Positions 12,563 to 24,410 of a stretch of 64,000 bases of DNA are shown piece by piece. Both the position numbers and the translations under genes were made by a program. Positions within the stretch are counted from its first letter, which is position 1. Every line of letters begins with the position of its first letter. This DNA is from Trichoplax sp. H2. Lineage: Eukaryota > Placozoa > Uniplacotomia > Trichoplacea. The stretch spans positions 1 to 64,000 of the forward strand of contig NOWV01000235.1 of assembly GCA_003344405.1 (NCBI GenBank), read 5' to 3'. Under the pieces are notes generated by a model. That model did no database searches. It was not told where the DNA came from and saw nothing but the letters and a program-made list of their open reading frames with translations.

Positions 12563-15500
12563 CCATAGAGAAATTAAGCATGTTATGCTTAATTAATCTA
12601 TTACCTGTATCTCTCTCTAACCCACATACACTATATATATTTACCTTTCTTTAAATATATATGATGCATATATATGACTATTTACATATCTAACATTATG
12701 TGAGTTTCCCACTCCTTTAAAATCTTCACCATTCTTTATTCTGCAGCGATAATTCAATCCACTACAAAAAATATTGATCCAACAATTACATGAAAATATC
12801 ATGTCAATTTACTAATAGATATCAAAATTTGATCATTATTTTAGTTATAAATGGTATTATTGTCGATAAATGATCAGTATTATTGGCAATCGATGTATAA
12901 TATAGTTTACATCTACGTTATTGAACTAATAAGATATAAACGATCGAATTGTTGCAATTCAGCTGATATTGATTATTTCTAGATTTACACTTAGCAATAA
13001 TGTGGCAAAAATATCGTTTTGATACCAACCCATCTATTTAATCAATAAGTAATATTTTAAACGCGATATTATATCAATCAGCTGGGTAAAAAGGACGAGA
13101 GTATAATTTGAAAGGATCCATTTGGTAAATTTAACTCCATCCTTGATAACATTATCGGTACGATAATTTGGCAATCATTTTTTTCGTGATCTGGTTTATG
13201 CAAATATACGTAAAGTGGTACGTAAGCAATTTTATCGTGATCGTATTTAATTTTGAAACTTAATATCTGTATTCAAAATCGTTAACTTGAGCACTTATAT
13301 ATGTATATTGGTGTTTATAATCGCGATTTCTATATAAAAATATAGGCATTATTACATATACTGTATAAATATGGATTTTATTCCAACCTTATATGAAAAA
13401 ATAATGGTCAATTTTTGTTATCATAGTGGTAGAGTAAAATTTTCCACAGATAACTGAATTGCATAATTTACGTAGTTATTTCAGTAACTGAGTAGTCCAT
13501 TAACAAATGTAATATAATGTTAATGTTGTTGTTGGCGTAATAGTTGTTTCCAAAGTTGTCTTCAATTTACTTGATTCATTCGGTAAATATATATGTCATT
13601 TAATATACCACAAAATATTAAATTGAGACAGCTGTGATTATGATTTTAAATAACTGCTGCAGTATACAGACTAATTTTCACTATTTTAACCATGTAAAAA
13701 TCGCTATACCTTAAATTATGGTCTGGGTTTGTCAAGGGATCAAGGGAAGATTATATCAATATTTGGTAATTCAAGAATGATTACTAGTACAAATCCTTCT
13801 AATTAACATGATCTAACTTGCTCATTTTATGTATCTATTCTTAACTATTTGAACCGTCAAAAGGAAATTAATCAATATTAATCACAAATTATAATTAAAA
13901 TGTTCTTCAAATATCATTTAATCATTATTTCAATGTAATACCTATGCTTCCTGCTATGCTATGGACAGAATCAGTCATTAAACAATTTGGACTTCGATCA
14001 AATAAAGTAATTTTCACTAATTCCTTAATGCATTCCCTCGTATTTACTTCGATTGCGAATTCTCTCAAGGCTTATTCGGTTAATTCGCTCAATTTTAATT
14101 ATGTTATGATTCTTCCTCGTTATGATGGCATGCAACAGTTTTGAAAATCTTTAATTTTTAATGGTAATTAGTCTTTGAAATGTATTCAACTATTTCTGCA
14201 GCCATTTTATTCACAATATGATCTTCAAGTAATATTAGCTGAAACATTAACACAAGGTGATAAAAAAGCTTGATAGATTTAAAATCTGGATAAGTAGTAT
14301 CGATTGCATGCAATCTTTTAGGCAAATAGTAAATCCTTAGCTGTAAAGATCAGGTCAAGAGACTAAGCTCATATAAAAACATTTTATGATATATAATTTA
14401 CAAGCTTTTCACGCATCTGCAGATATACAACAGCATAAAATTGTGATACAAATTGTATAATGTAAAAAGTTTAACTAACTATGGAAGTCAGTATACAGTT
14501 TTAAGATATATTACTTCGATATGCCACTCAACTCGTCACTTCGTTACATAACTGGACTATCACCATTTCGCCGTAACGTTTGCCGCATAATAATATGTAG
14601 AGAAATAAAACATATCTTGCAAGGTTGATAGAAAAGATGATTAGTCGATGTTGTTTCGAAACAATTTAAAAAATATAAAAATAATCAACAAGAATCGATA
14701 TCTGTTTTCTGTTTCAGTTTGTTAATACCCAGATTCGATTTTTGAGTCTTTTAATTTAACTGAAACAAAACAAGACAACTATTTAATAAGGATTATCTTA
14801 CTATAAATTACTTTTGTCGATTAACTAATAATTTCCTTAACGCAAAATCTATATTGACAACCAGCTTCTGATAAAAATTGATTGCACTTCTTAAAAATAA
14901 AATTGATCAAAATATGTCAAAAGATATAGTATCAGGTCATTTTTCTGCAATTTCAATGTCCATCATATATAAATTATATTATTAATCATATGGCGTTATT
15001 ATAACGTCGTATTTCAATAATATTGTTCTATTTGTAGATTACGTTTTAGAGTGGAAAAATAGTGATCGGGATAAAATTCATTAGTATTAATATGACTGTA
15101 AATCAAATTTAAACTTTAGTTACAGTCATGTATTTAATCTACTTTTCAAAAGCATCAATGGCAAATATATTTGCCAATACAGCATACGCAAAAGAGATGA
15201 TTTACTGTACATTAACGCTATTAATGAAAAACTTGATGAAAGCACATTAGTAGCATTGCACTGAGATAAAAATTGATGTAATATACAAAATGATATTCCC
15301 TGCGTTTGCAATGTAGCTGACCAAGGCGATACTGATTTGTGCAGTTACGGATACTACACTGTTAAAGTGCCTAGCAATTCTTCTTTTTTTGCAAAACGTA
15401 AACTAAGCATGTGCAAATTTACAGGCAACGTGCAGAAGCTTGGAAGCAGAGCTAATCTATAGCAGCAGCTTGTTGCTTTCTCCTAATATAAAATAAAAGT

Positions 15501-15641
15501 CAAGAAATGAAACAGGATCATTCGCAAGATTACGCCTGAATACAATACCGTTTCCGATAAGTGAATAATCGCATTACAAGAAAAGTTCGGAATGTACTTA
15601 ACAATATTTTAGACAAAGAATATACTACATAATCTATTCAT

Positions 15642-15647
15642 TTTATT
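15642..15647 (-). terminator. Candidate polyadenylation signal of the Rubicon gene
   Basis: AATAAA on the minus strand, about 290 bases after the Rubicon stop codon at 15935. Supported by position only. Confidence 0.3.
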
Positions 15648-15934
15648 AAATTAGCATAGTATTATCTTGATATTATCTCAATCAGTGTAGATTGAAAATG
15701 CGTAACTATATGCAATAAATATTCCTTATAGATTTAACTTTGTCCGTTAGCTTCCAAGTAGTATGTTAAAGCGGAATATTTTTCATATTTTTAATTAGCG
15801 ACAGCTCAACCTTAATTATTCTTAAAGTGCTGGTAAAGTACACATTTTTACTAGGCCAAAATGGCTACATTTTATAAATAGTAGGACAATTAAATGTTTC
15901 TATATATGGCTATACTGCCTAGTAATGTGAAATA

Positions 15935-18900
15935 CTACCTTTTTATCCTTGCACACTTTGGACAGCTATCCAAAGTGGCTTTACATCTTTTATGGTAGCA
16001 GGTATGACAATCTAAGCAAATACAAGATAAAAATATTAATAATATTAACTGTCTTATTAAGCATATAAACTGATACATTTATATCAAGATAAAATACTAG
16101 TTATTAAATACTTTACCATCGCATTGATAACAAGTAAGTATTTCAAAAGGATAGATAAGAGTTTCGCTCTTGCATATTTCGCATATGAAACCTTTCAGAC
16201 GGCATAGCTTTATTTTGATAATACGGTAAAGGAAATTATAATTATCAGACAAGATTTGATCACTTACGCTTAAGTCATTAAAGTATATGCAGTAAATTGA
16301 TTTACCTGACATTGTGAGATATGAGCCGCGTTGGCTATTACGTATGGCTCCAAGATGGCATTAAGTTCTTTCTTTTTTACCTGTAATTAGTATATTATTT
16401 CGGTTACATTTAAAGCAACGGATATAGAATTTAGCAACAGTAACTATATTAAATAATTCATTTTAGTTCTTACACTCATAAAATCATGCATGGAATATAC
16501 ATGTGGTTGATCGATGATATGAAGAGGTAGCTTCTCTAGTCTTTCCAGCAATCCTTTCGATGATCCACAAGTAGAGATATATTTCTTGAGGTGAAATAGT
16601 TGTATTCTCAGTTCCTTAATTATATATTAACCAATAGTTGTCATCAACGTTATTATTGACATAGATATTTTATTACATGATTTTTTAATTCTAATTTAAG
16701 CAGGTAAGCAAAGCTGACCTTTACAGTATTTAGAGTTTTCTTCTTGTATAACGATTGATTAATATCCATCACGTTAAATAATGGATCATGATGCATTTTA
16801 GTTAATAATTCACGCGCCATATTGGAAACAGGAAACTTAGTAAAGTCCCATTTTTGAATCACATGCCCTGGTATTATCGCAGTAGCATTTCCATGACATG
16901 TGTGACAGAAATATTTACCAAAATATTCGCAATAACGAAAACGCTTAGAATAACCTATAATATGATATTCGATATAATATTAGAATAACAACTTGAATGG
17001 CATTAGTATTAGTTTTTCAATATCAAAACTAGAGTCATATGCCTTTATCAACTTTCATTCCACAACCAGCACATCGATAATTTGCCTGTGCAATAACTGT
17101 CTTTCGTCTATATAAGAAGATATTAGAGATATCATATTATTAACTGTTTTTAATTGAATGCTTTAAAGGGATGATAAAAACGTTTGCAATAATCTTACTT
17201 TGTCTGAGGATGAATAATAAATATTATTTGCTGTCTTGGTGGAGCCCATTCTAGGTTTCCACGAATTCGTGGCTGATGTACACATAATTATCAAATGAAT
17301 TGAAGTAGATTAATTGTTCCTATACATCTATGTATGACAGTAACCACTTACAGTAGATTGTTCCATTGATTCAGTTAACGTTGAATTGGTCGCTGATTCA
17401 CTTGATAAAACTGGATTAGGTAAAAGCTCCTGTGGCACTTCAGTATCTGATATTAATAAATTGGTATCGGCTGCAGGTTTATCGGAGTATTGCTTCGCAA
17501 CACTTGCCAATAGTGATCTCGCCAAATACTCAGCGGAATTTGTATCGTTACCGCTATATGTTAGAATTTCGTAATGGCATTTATTATGATTATTTTCTTG
17601 GAAGTAAGGAAAAAAAAGACGTGAATGCTTACACATAATTTAAATAATCGTTTACCTTTCCTTACTTTCCGTTTGGATATACTGGCTATACGAATCATAA
17701 GATTCTGCAAAAGATAAAACAGCAGCCAAAAAAAGCTTGAGTACTTCCATAAATTATCAACATAGTAAAGAGTTTACTCAGTCCTTAATTCTACTAACTT
17801 TTCCGTGTAAGGGTGTTACTTCTGGATACTTTTAGTTCATCGATAGTAGAATTAACTGTAGACTCATTTACATTCGATAAATCTAACGAAAAGTCATAAG
17901 AAGAGAGAGCTCTGCGGTAAATAAATTATTATTCTAGCGTAGTAATAAAATAAACTAGCTTCTGATAATTAAGACTAAATAATAATATTTAGAATTATCG
18001 TACCTTCCCAGCTATTAGAAATGACATCAGCTACATTAAAAACAATAAATGATTAAATATATGATTCTTTTGATATCTGCATCTTCTATTTAAATCACAT
18101 GAAAGGAAAACATGGCAGTAGCTATTACTGCAGTACCTGAATCATTCTTTCCAAGTTGAGAAACCTGTAATGATAAAATAGTTTTACTACTGACATAAAA
18201 CTGTATTACTGTCTATCTAGTACACATTACCTCATCACCAGAACTTTCGTCTTCTACTTCTTCATTAAATGTACAATCGAGAGGTTCTAAAATTTTCTGA
18301 CATCGAATCTGAAGGAATAGAATCATTCACTATGATAAATTTGTTCATTCTGAGGATAAGGCTATATTATTAGTAAAAAAATGCAGGTCGTAGAATGATC
18401 CTTCATTTTAAAATATGCACTCATGCAATTAAGAACATCCCCCAATAGCTAACCGCTTCAATGTGCGTTATGACGGATTCAGCTAAGGATATATGAGCAT
18501 TTTCCTATTTAAAAAATAAATTTCAATAATACGTTAGTTACATAATATTGTAGCTGAAAACAATCAATTCTATTAGAATTATGATATAATTATTGTGCTA
18601 ACGAAGTAACTAAGTCTGCATACTCGTTCTAATTCTTCAGTTGATGCAATATCTGATAACATTGCAATGTCTCGGACTATATCTGATAATTCTCTATCAA
18701 CGGGGTTGCTGGGCTGTTGTGATGATATAGATATTTTTCTATTTTCTGTAAGATAAAGTCATTATTAATGCACAAAAATATAATATTTTATAAGGGATCA
18801 GATAACAGTTATCCCTAAAGAGGTAAGATGAATCGAAATTTTAACCAGTTCACTTTTTATAAACTTATTCATTAAGTAGTGTATATGAAAGAGGCAAGCA

Positions 18901-21900
18901 TCTTATAGAGCAAAATGTAGGGCTTTAACAGTTAATATGAGATGCTTATCCAAATACTATTCTTAGGTACTACAGATAAAATACTTTACACACTTTTCTA
19001 TGAAGAGCAGAGGACAATATCAAAAGCGCAACATAGAACGTAAAATTGCATTCTTTAATAGTAACTATCGACTATGCAAGATGAAATCCAATTTAAATCA
19101 ACAGTCAATATTGTCAACTCGTAGGGTTAATGTAATCTGAAAGCCGACTATGTATAACATATGCCAACGAAGAATCGCATTGCCGTACGAACAGCACTCG
19201 GTACGTCGAAACGCAGATAATATAACATTAATACATATTTCCTAGACTGAAACATATGGTGGGTTGATAGATGAAATACGTATTCGATTTATGTTCATTA
19301 CACAAGCAAATTATGTATTACAGGAAGGAGTCAAGTTTATAGATAGTTATGTAGTAATTATAAAACTTTTTAGAAGCAGTGTACAACACTCACGATGTAC
19401 ATGCACGTAGGTTGACGATATTAATAAAACATACTTCCTTTCTTTTGCTTGGGTGATATTTCGCTGTTTATGTTTAATTCTCGAGATGTTTTATCTTGGC
19501 TGGTTAAATCATCAGTATTCTCGAAAGCTATGTTGGAAGATTGGAGTACTGGACTACGGGCAACAATATCTTTATGTGATAAAAGTTTATCTGAAGTTAC
19601 TTTAACATTAAACTGAAATTGACTACGATCACTAGCGTTGTTTTCAAACGTAGGTGAAAAAATATCATCCAAATTTGTTTCATCAGAAGAACTTCCAGAT
19701 GTGAATAATTTTCTTTTGTTTTCAGTACGATTACTATGAATTGGATTCGTAAAATTTCCAACCTTGGTTAATTCATGGAGTTTGCGTTGGTTGTTACTGG
19801 TTGTAATTTTAGTTACTTTAATTGGAGTGCTATCATGTTGTACAGCTTGCAAGGGATCACCAGATGTTAAAGGATCAATTGCATGATAATTGGAAAGATT
19901 TACTGGTAATTGATTATAATTATTATTGTCATTTTCTTCATCATTGGATTTAGTTGATAGCAAACGCATAAGCTGGGACTCAAGTGATCCCGGTAAACTG
20001 CTGTCTTCGTCTAAACCTGTACTAACAGAGGCTGATAAAGGTGTATATGCATCTGCTTGATTTGGCGTCAACGAACGATGAAAATTTATTACTCGATTTC
20101 GACCGTTATTACTGCATGTGTCTTGGGACAAATTATAGATATTCCATGGTTGACTTTTCGAACGAGTTTTTAGTATACCATCGGGCAATGGTACATCTAC
20201 TTCGTTTTCTTCTTCAGCTATAGTATAGGACTGCTGAATTGACGATGATAGTCCAGAGAGTTCCTGAGGACGATTAAAAACGCTGCGTTTACGCTGCCTG
20301 CACTCCTTTCCTTTATCGCTGGAGTTGTCTAAGGTTGTCGAATTTAAGCTAGGATCGGTCTCATCTAATATGGAAGAGTTTTGAGGTTGTGATTGATGTC
20401 TTTTCAAATTTGAATTAGCAATCTGATGTCCATTGTCATAACTGAAGCTTCTTCGCATATATAAACTGCCTGATTGCACTGGTTGACTAGAACTTAATAA
20501 TGAAAATTGAGAAGAAGTTGGGAAAGTCTCTTGGCTACTATGGAAGGATAAATTCGGTGTAGATAGATTGTTGACATTTTCTAGTTGTTTTCTTAACTGC
20601 AGACATATTATGGAACATGATTAATTCGATAGCATTTATTATATTTTGATAGAAAGGACGATGGATCAAAAATAACTTTAACCAGCTGAATAATATTGAC
20701 AAGGAATATTTTACTTACTTGCGCTGGATTAACTTCTGCTAAGATCGCGGGATCACTACGTTCGACAGCTTCTAGGCACCTTTGTAAAGCTTCTCGACAG
20801 AAATTGCTGCGTAAAAATGCACCCTCTATTGACAATAGTTGTACAAAATATATGGAAACATAACAAACTCCAAGTTAGAATTAAGAATGAATTGATTGAC
20901 CAATTGCAATTTCAGTAAGCCTGGGTAAATGATTACAACCGATTGTAACAAATGATTAACCTGCATAAAACAGACATAGTTCGGTTTGATGCAAAGATAA
21001 TTCATAAATGGACTTGCTCAGGCAATGATTTGATAGAGAAAATTCTAGCCATATACGAGATGGACACTCTTGGGCTTCAATTTTGTCATGCTGTGCTTTA
21101 CCAGTATTTAACTCGATTAAGGATGCTTTACATAGTTGTTGAATAACGGGCCAGAAATTGCCGCCACCAACCTAACATCATTACAGATAGTCAATTGTTG
21201 TTGTTATGGTACGTGTCTATTGCAATTTACTAGTCGTAGTAGTGGCGAGATATCTGATAGCAGTTTCAAGTAGAAGGTTACTGCAATAGCAAATTTGAAA
21301 CATTCGCATTTTTTTTTACGATGTTCCAATTTGGATAACATCAATACAATGTGGTACTATAAAGTCAATGCTATTTATACTGTAAATTGGCTGCATGTTA
21401 TGATTCTTACTTCAAGACTGTATCAGCATTGGCCACCTCAATCAAGTGCAATTATTATTTGATTTAGACTATCCATCAGTACTGAAAATATCAACCGGTT
21501 ATCACAGCCTTAAATCGTCATAACAATAATAACTATCAACGATGGCTGTGAATGAATACTATGTTAAACAAGCGTTGCTAATGTCATACAGTCTGCCAAT
21601 AGCAACAACACAGATGTCTTTCGAGTGAGAAAGAAGCTTGGCAGGTATACATAGGAAAGATTACCAGTGATAAAGTCAAGATGATGGCATACGTCTAGGT
21701 AGATGTACGCTATATATGTTTCTGTATCAATGATCAATACTCGTCTAAGATTGTAGATATTACAATCCTTTGGCCTTGGCTTATTTGTGTATGTACATTG
21801 AGTGTACCGAGTGTGCACTACACTGTACATCTATGGCCTATAAATACTGTCGTAAGTCTAGGGATATCTCAGATTTACATAGGTATATTGCAAACTAGCA

Positions 21901-23116
21901 TGATAATACAGTATTATTTTACTAGCAGGTACGTCTATTTTAATTATCACAGGGGACAATGATACTGCAGATTGATAGTATGGTAGTTATAACTGGTATG
22001 TTTGACTTTATACTTTGTTGATGGAAAGAAATGATACCTGTTTGGGTATCAACAGACACACGATATTGTATCCAATTAAGAACAGGTTTCCATTGATGGA
22101 ATCATACAAATTGATTGATGTACTATAGGATATGTCATCAGTGAACGAAGTCAACGATTAGAAATTACTTTCGGTTCGATTGTAGACTCGCCTACAGCAT
22201 AAGACGTCCATTTTCCTAGAACTGACTATGCTATTACAATCAATACACTCCATGTATTCCATATTCTCCAGTGGATGAATTGCAGCTTATTGACACGCTC
22301 GATTGGTATATTGCATCCAATGCCATACTAGGCGTTATTCTTGACAGTTTGATGCAGTATGATTGGGCCCAAATTATAATCACAAGATTAATTATTAAGG
22401 TGTCCGGGCTTGGAGCGAGATGAGATCAAGTAACTTCTCAAGTCAATGGATTCAACATAATTTATAAACATTGACAATTTTTACTAGGAGATAATGATGT
22501 TGAAGCCTCGATCCCATCGGTATGGTCTAGTAGAAGTGTTTGTAGTGTAAGGCTTTACTCGATATTGATGTGCAAGCATATGAAATCGATGCAAGATTAC
22601 TTTAATTCAATCGTGCTCACAATGAAATCGATTAGTACTACTACAGTAATATCAGGCACAACATCATCATCCATTGTTGATTAGTAAAGTCAATGAAATG
22701 GAATGTTGATCCCTAACTGTCTCAAGTATGACATGATAAACCAGTGGAATGGCATCATGATTATAACGTATTACAACATGGTGAAAGTATTGTCAACATC
22801 ATCCAATACAAACAGCATAGTTTAGCTGTAGTCTAATCTGGTGAAATGCCTATCAGCTTAACCACTATTCTCTATAAGGGTAGACTGTATCGTGTATAGA
22901 AGAGTAGTGTCCATGTTGTTTACGCGTGGAATACTGAGTCTTTCTTACTTGTAATTGATGCTGAAATAAATCTTGTATATTATCTGATAGACGTTTTAAG
23001 CCACCATAAGTGGAAAAGATATTGCAATGATCAGATGATAATAGGCTTTCCACCGTATTTTTCACGCGAACAAGCAGAGAATAACATTGCTTGTTGGCAT
23101 AATGTTGAGCCGCCAT
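15935..23116 (-). CDS. RUBCN: Rubicon orthologue: RUN domain plus RH zinc domain, 19 exons
   Basis: Rubicon binds the Beclin1-UVRAG-VPS34 complex and Rab7 and restrains autophagosome and endosome maturation. Exons (5' to 3'): 23116-22949, 21171-20961, 20825-20719, 20596-19435, 18745-18624, 18504-18454, 18308-18231, 18164-18137, 18030-18004, 17909-17799, 17704-17656, 17553-17352, 17272-17199, 17107-17043, 16954-16719, 16614-16474, 16380-16306, 16207-16117, 16011-15935. All phases agree, giving 1024 residues (human 972). Exons 1-3 (residues 1-162) are the RUN domain ([19 protein letters not shown]). Exon 4 is a Ser/Asn-rich linker. Exon 6 carries [10 protein letters not shown], a Rubicon-type motif, and exon 7 an acidic run. 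Exons 12-19 are the RH domain: [70 protein letters not shown] and SCPKC, with the metal-binding Cys/His set intact. Start: the ATG at 23116 follows an in-frame TTG. Exons 8-11 are the least conserved and least certain. The 3' end of exon 15 could be at 16719 or nine bases earlier in the message. Intron 14 uses a GC donor. Confidence 0.93.
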
Positions 23117-23245
23117 CTTGCCATTCTCCAAGTCAGTCAGTCAGTGTCTATGGTGTCGTTTGCCAGTGCCGATCACAGTCCTATGACCAACATGACGATG
23201 ACAAGTGTACCCAGTACGGTGTCCACTTGTCAGTTGATGCGCAGA

Positions 23246-23253
23246 TGACGTCA
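23246..23253 (+). promoter_or_regulatory. CRE/ATF-type palindrome upstream of Rubicon
   Basis: TGACGTCA is the perfect cAMP-response element recognised by CREB/ATF bZIP factors. It lies 130 bases upstream of the Rubicon start codon, in a locally GC-richer segment that would be the promoter. The match is exact; function is inferred from position. Confidence 0.4.
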
Positions 23254-23670
23254 ACAAGGTTTACTACAGTACAGTATCGTCGTTGTACTGTACACTGTAC
23301 AACACATGACTGTACTCCCCGTCTTCATGGTTGATAACAAGCCTTCTGAACAAGCTTGCCACTAAAGCACAAGGTATTCGAACATAGCCGTGTATTCCAG
23401 CTGATGACCATGGCCAAGATGTCCATTATTGGCAAAAAGGATGTCACCGTGAATGAATTTTGTCAGAGAATTTTTGGACAGACAGATTACAGTACTGTCC
23501 TCTACAGTGTACACTGTACAGTACTGTAGAACGAGCGTGGTGTCTACTGCGCATGTGGAGTCCAGTACAACCTGGAACGGAACAGAAAGAGTGTGCTTGC
23601 TTACTGTATCTGCTGGTACTGTAGCTGAGCATGTGCAATGGTGAAATGTGCATGCGTACCGCACTGTACT

Positions 23671-24198
23671 GTTTTGTGTATCATTGAAATAGGCCATCTC
23701 TCCGTCTCTCCGTTCCTTTCCTGGGGTATACACTATACAACTGTACAGTACAGTATAGCGTTATTATCTTCCCTTTCAGTTTGTCCTATACAGTACAGTA
23801 CACTGTACACTCAGTGTACAGTACTGTGCTATTCTGTGTATCATAGAAATAGGCAATCTCGCCGTTCCTTTCCTGGGGTATACTGTACACTGTACAGCGT
23901 TATTACCTTCCCTTTCAGTTCGTACTACTGTATACTGTACACTAGTATACTGTACTGTGCTATTCTGTCTATCATTGAAATAGGCAATCTCTCCGTTCCT
24001 TTCCTGGGGTATACGTCGTACTGTACACTGTACAGTACGACGTTATTATCTTCCCTTGCAGTTTGTACAGTACTATGCTGTTCTGTGTATCATTGAAATA
24101 CTGTAGGCAATCTCTCCGTTCCGTTCCTTTCCTGGGTACAGTATACAGTACAGTACAGTACAGTACAGTACAGTATAGTACTGTACACTGTACAGTAC
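23671..24198 (+). repeat. Four-copy tandem repeat of conserved blocks interleaved with variable GTAC palindromes
   Basis: Copies start near 23671, 23831, 23962 and 24080 (spacing about 160, 131 and 118). Two conserved blocks recur: one holds TCATTGAAATAGGCAATC and CCTTTCCTGGGGTATAC, the other GTTATTATCTTCCCTTTCAG. Between them lie segments made of TACTGTAC, GTACAGTA and CACTGTACA words whose length and arrangement differ in every copy, which explains the uneven spacing. The same words continue on both sides (23265-23530 and 24137-24200). Open frames that run through here on both strands are by-products of the repeat. I see no transposase and no target duplication. Confidence 0.85.
24013..24043. 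repeat. Perfect 14-bp inverted repeat with 3-nt loop
   Basis: The arms ACGTCGTACTGTAC (24013-24026) and GTACAGTACGACGT (24030-24043) are exact reverse complements around ACT. This is one of the palindromic segments inside the third repeat copy and could form a stable hairpin or cruciform. Confidence 0.85.
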
Positions 24199-24199
24199 G

Positions 24200-24410
24200 C
24201 TATTGTCGATTTTCTTGTAGTTAGCTCAGCCACCTCAGCCCATTCCAGGGACTTCAAGAGAAATTCTTCTTACAGTACTCAATATGGAAAGTATACAGTA
24301 CCCAATAAACTGGAATTGTACTGTACACTGTACACTATTGTCGATTTTCTAGTAGTTAGCTCAGCCACCTCAGCCCATTCCAGCGACTTGAAGAGAAATT
24401 CTTCTTACTC
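24200..24410 (+). repeat. Two-copy direct repeat with a 5-nt GTAC-type insertion in one copy
   Basis: A block of about 76-81 bases starting CTATTGTCGATTTTCT and ending AAATTCTTCTTAC..TC occurs at 24200-24280 and again at 24335-24410, with few mismatches. The copies are preceded by the same CTGTACACTGTACA string. Near its end (24272-24278) the first copy has AGTAC inserted relative to the second. Confidence 0.8.

Larger units (their letters stand above)
12390..15934. other. Intergenic between convergent glypican and Rubicon genes
   Basis: This 3.5-kb stretch holds the 3' flanks of two convergent genes. No complete gene is visible. On the + strand, 15196-15460 reads as two stretches of protein-like sequence in one frame, interrupted by stops at 15262 and 15274. 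It may be a decayed exon, but I do not recognise it. Everything else is AT-rich with short chance frames. Confidence 0.45.

Noticed and set aside
23117-23131. Upstream extension of Rubicon to a TTG codon
   Set aside because: No ATG in that extension; the ATG at 23116 gives a normal start shortly before the RUN domain.
23362-24096. Open frames up to 152 codons on both strands upstream of Rubicon
   Set aside because: They run through the tandem repeat and GTAC palindromes; the translation simply repeats the DNA repeat and shows no protein motif.
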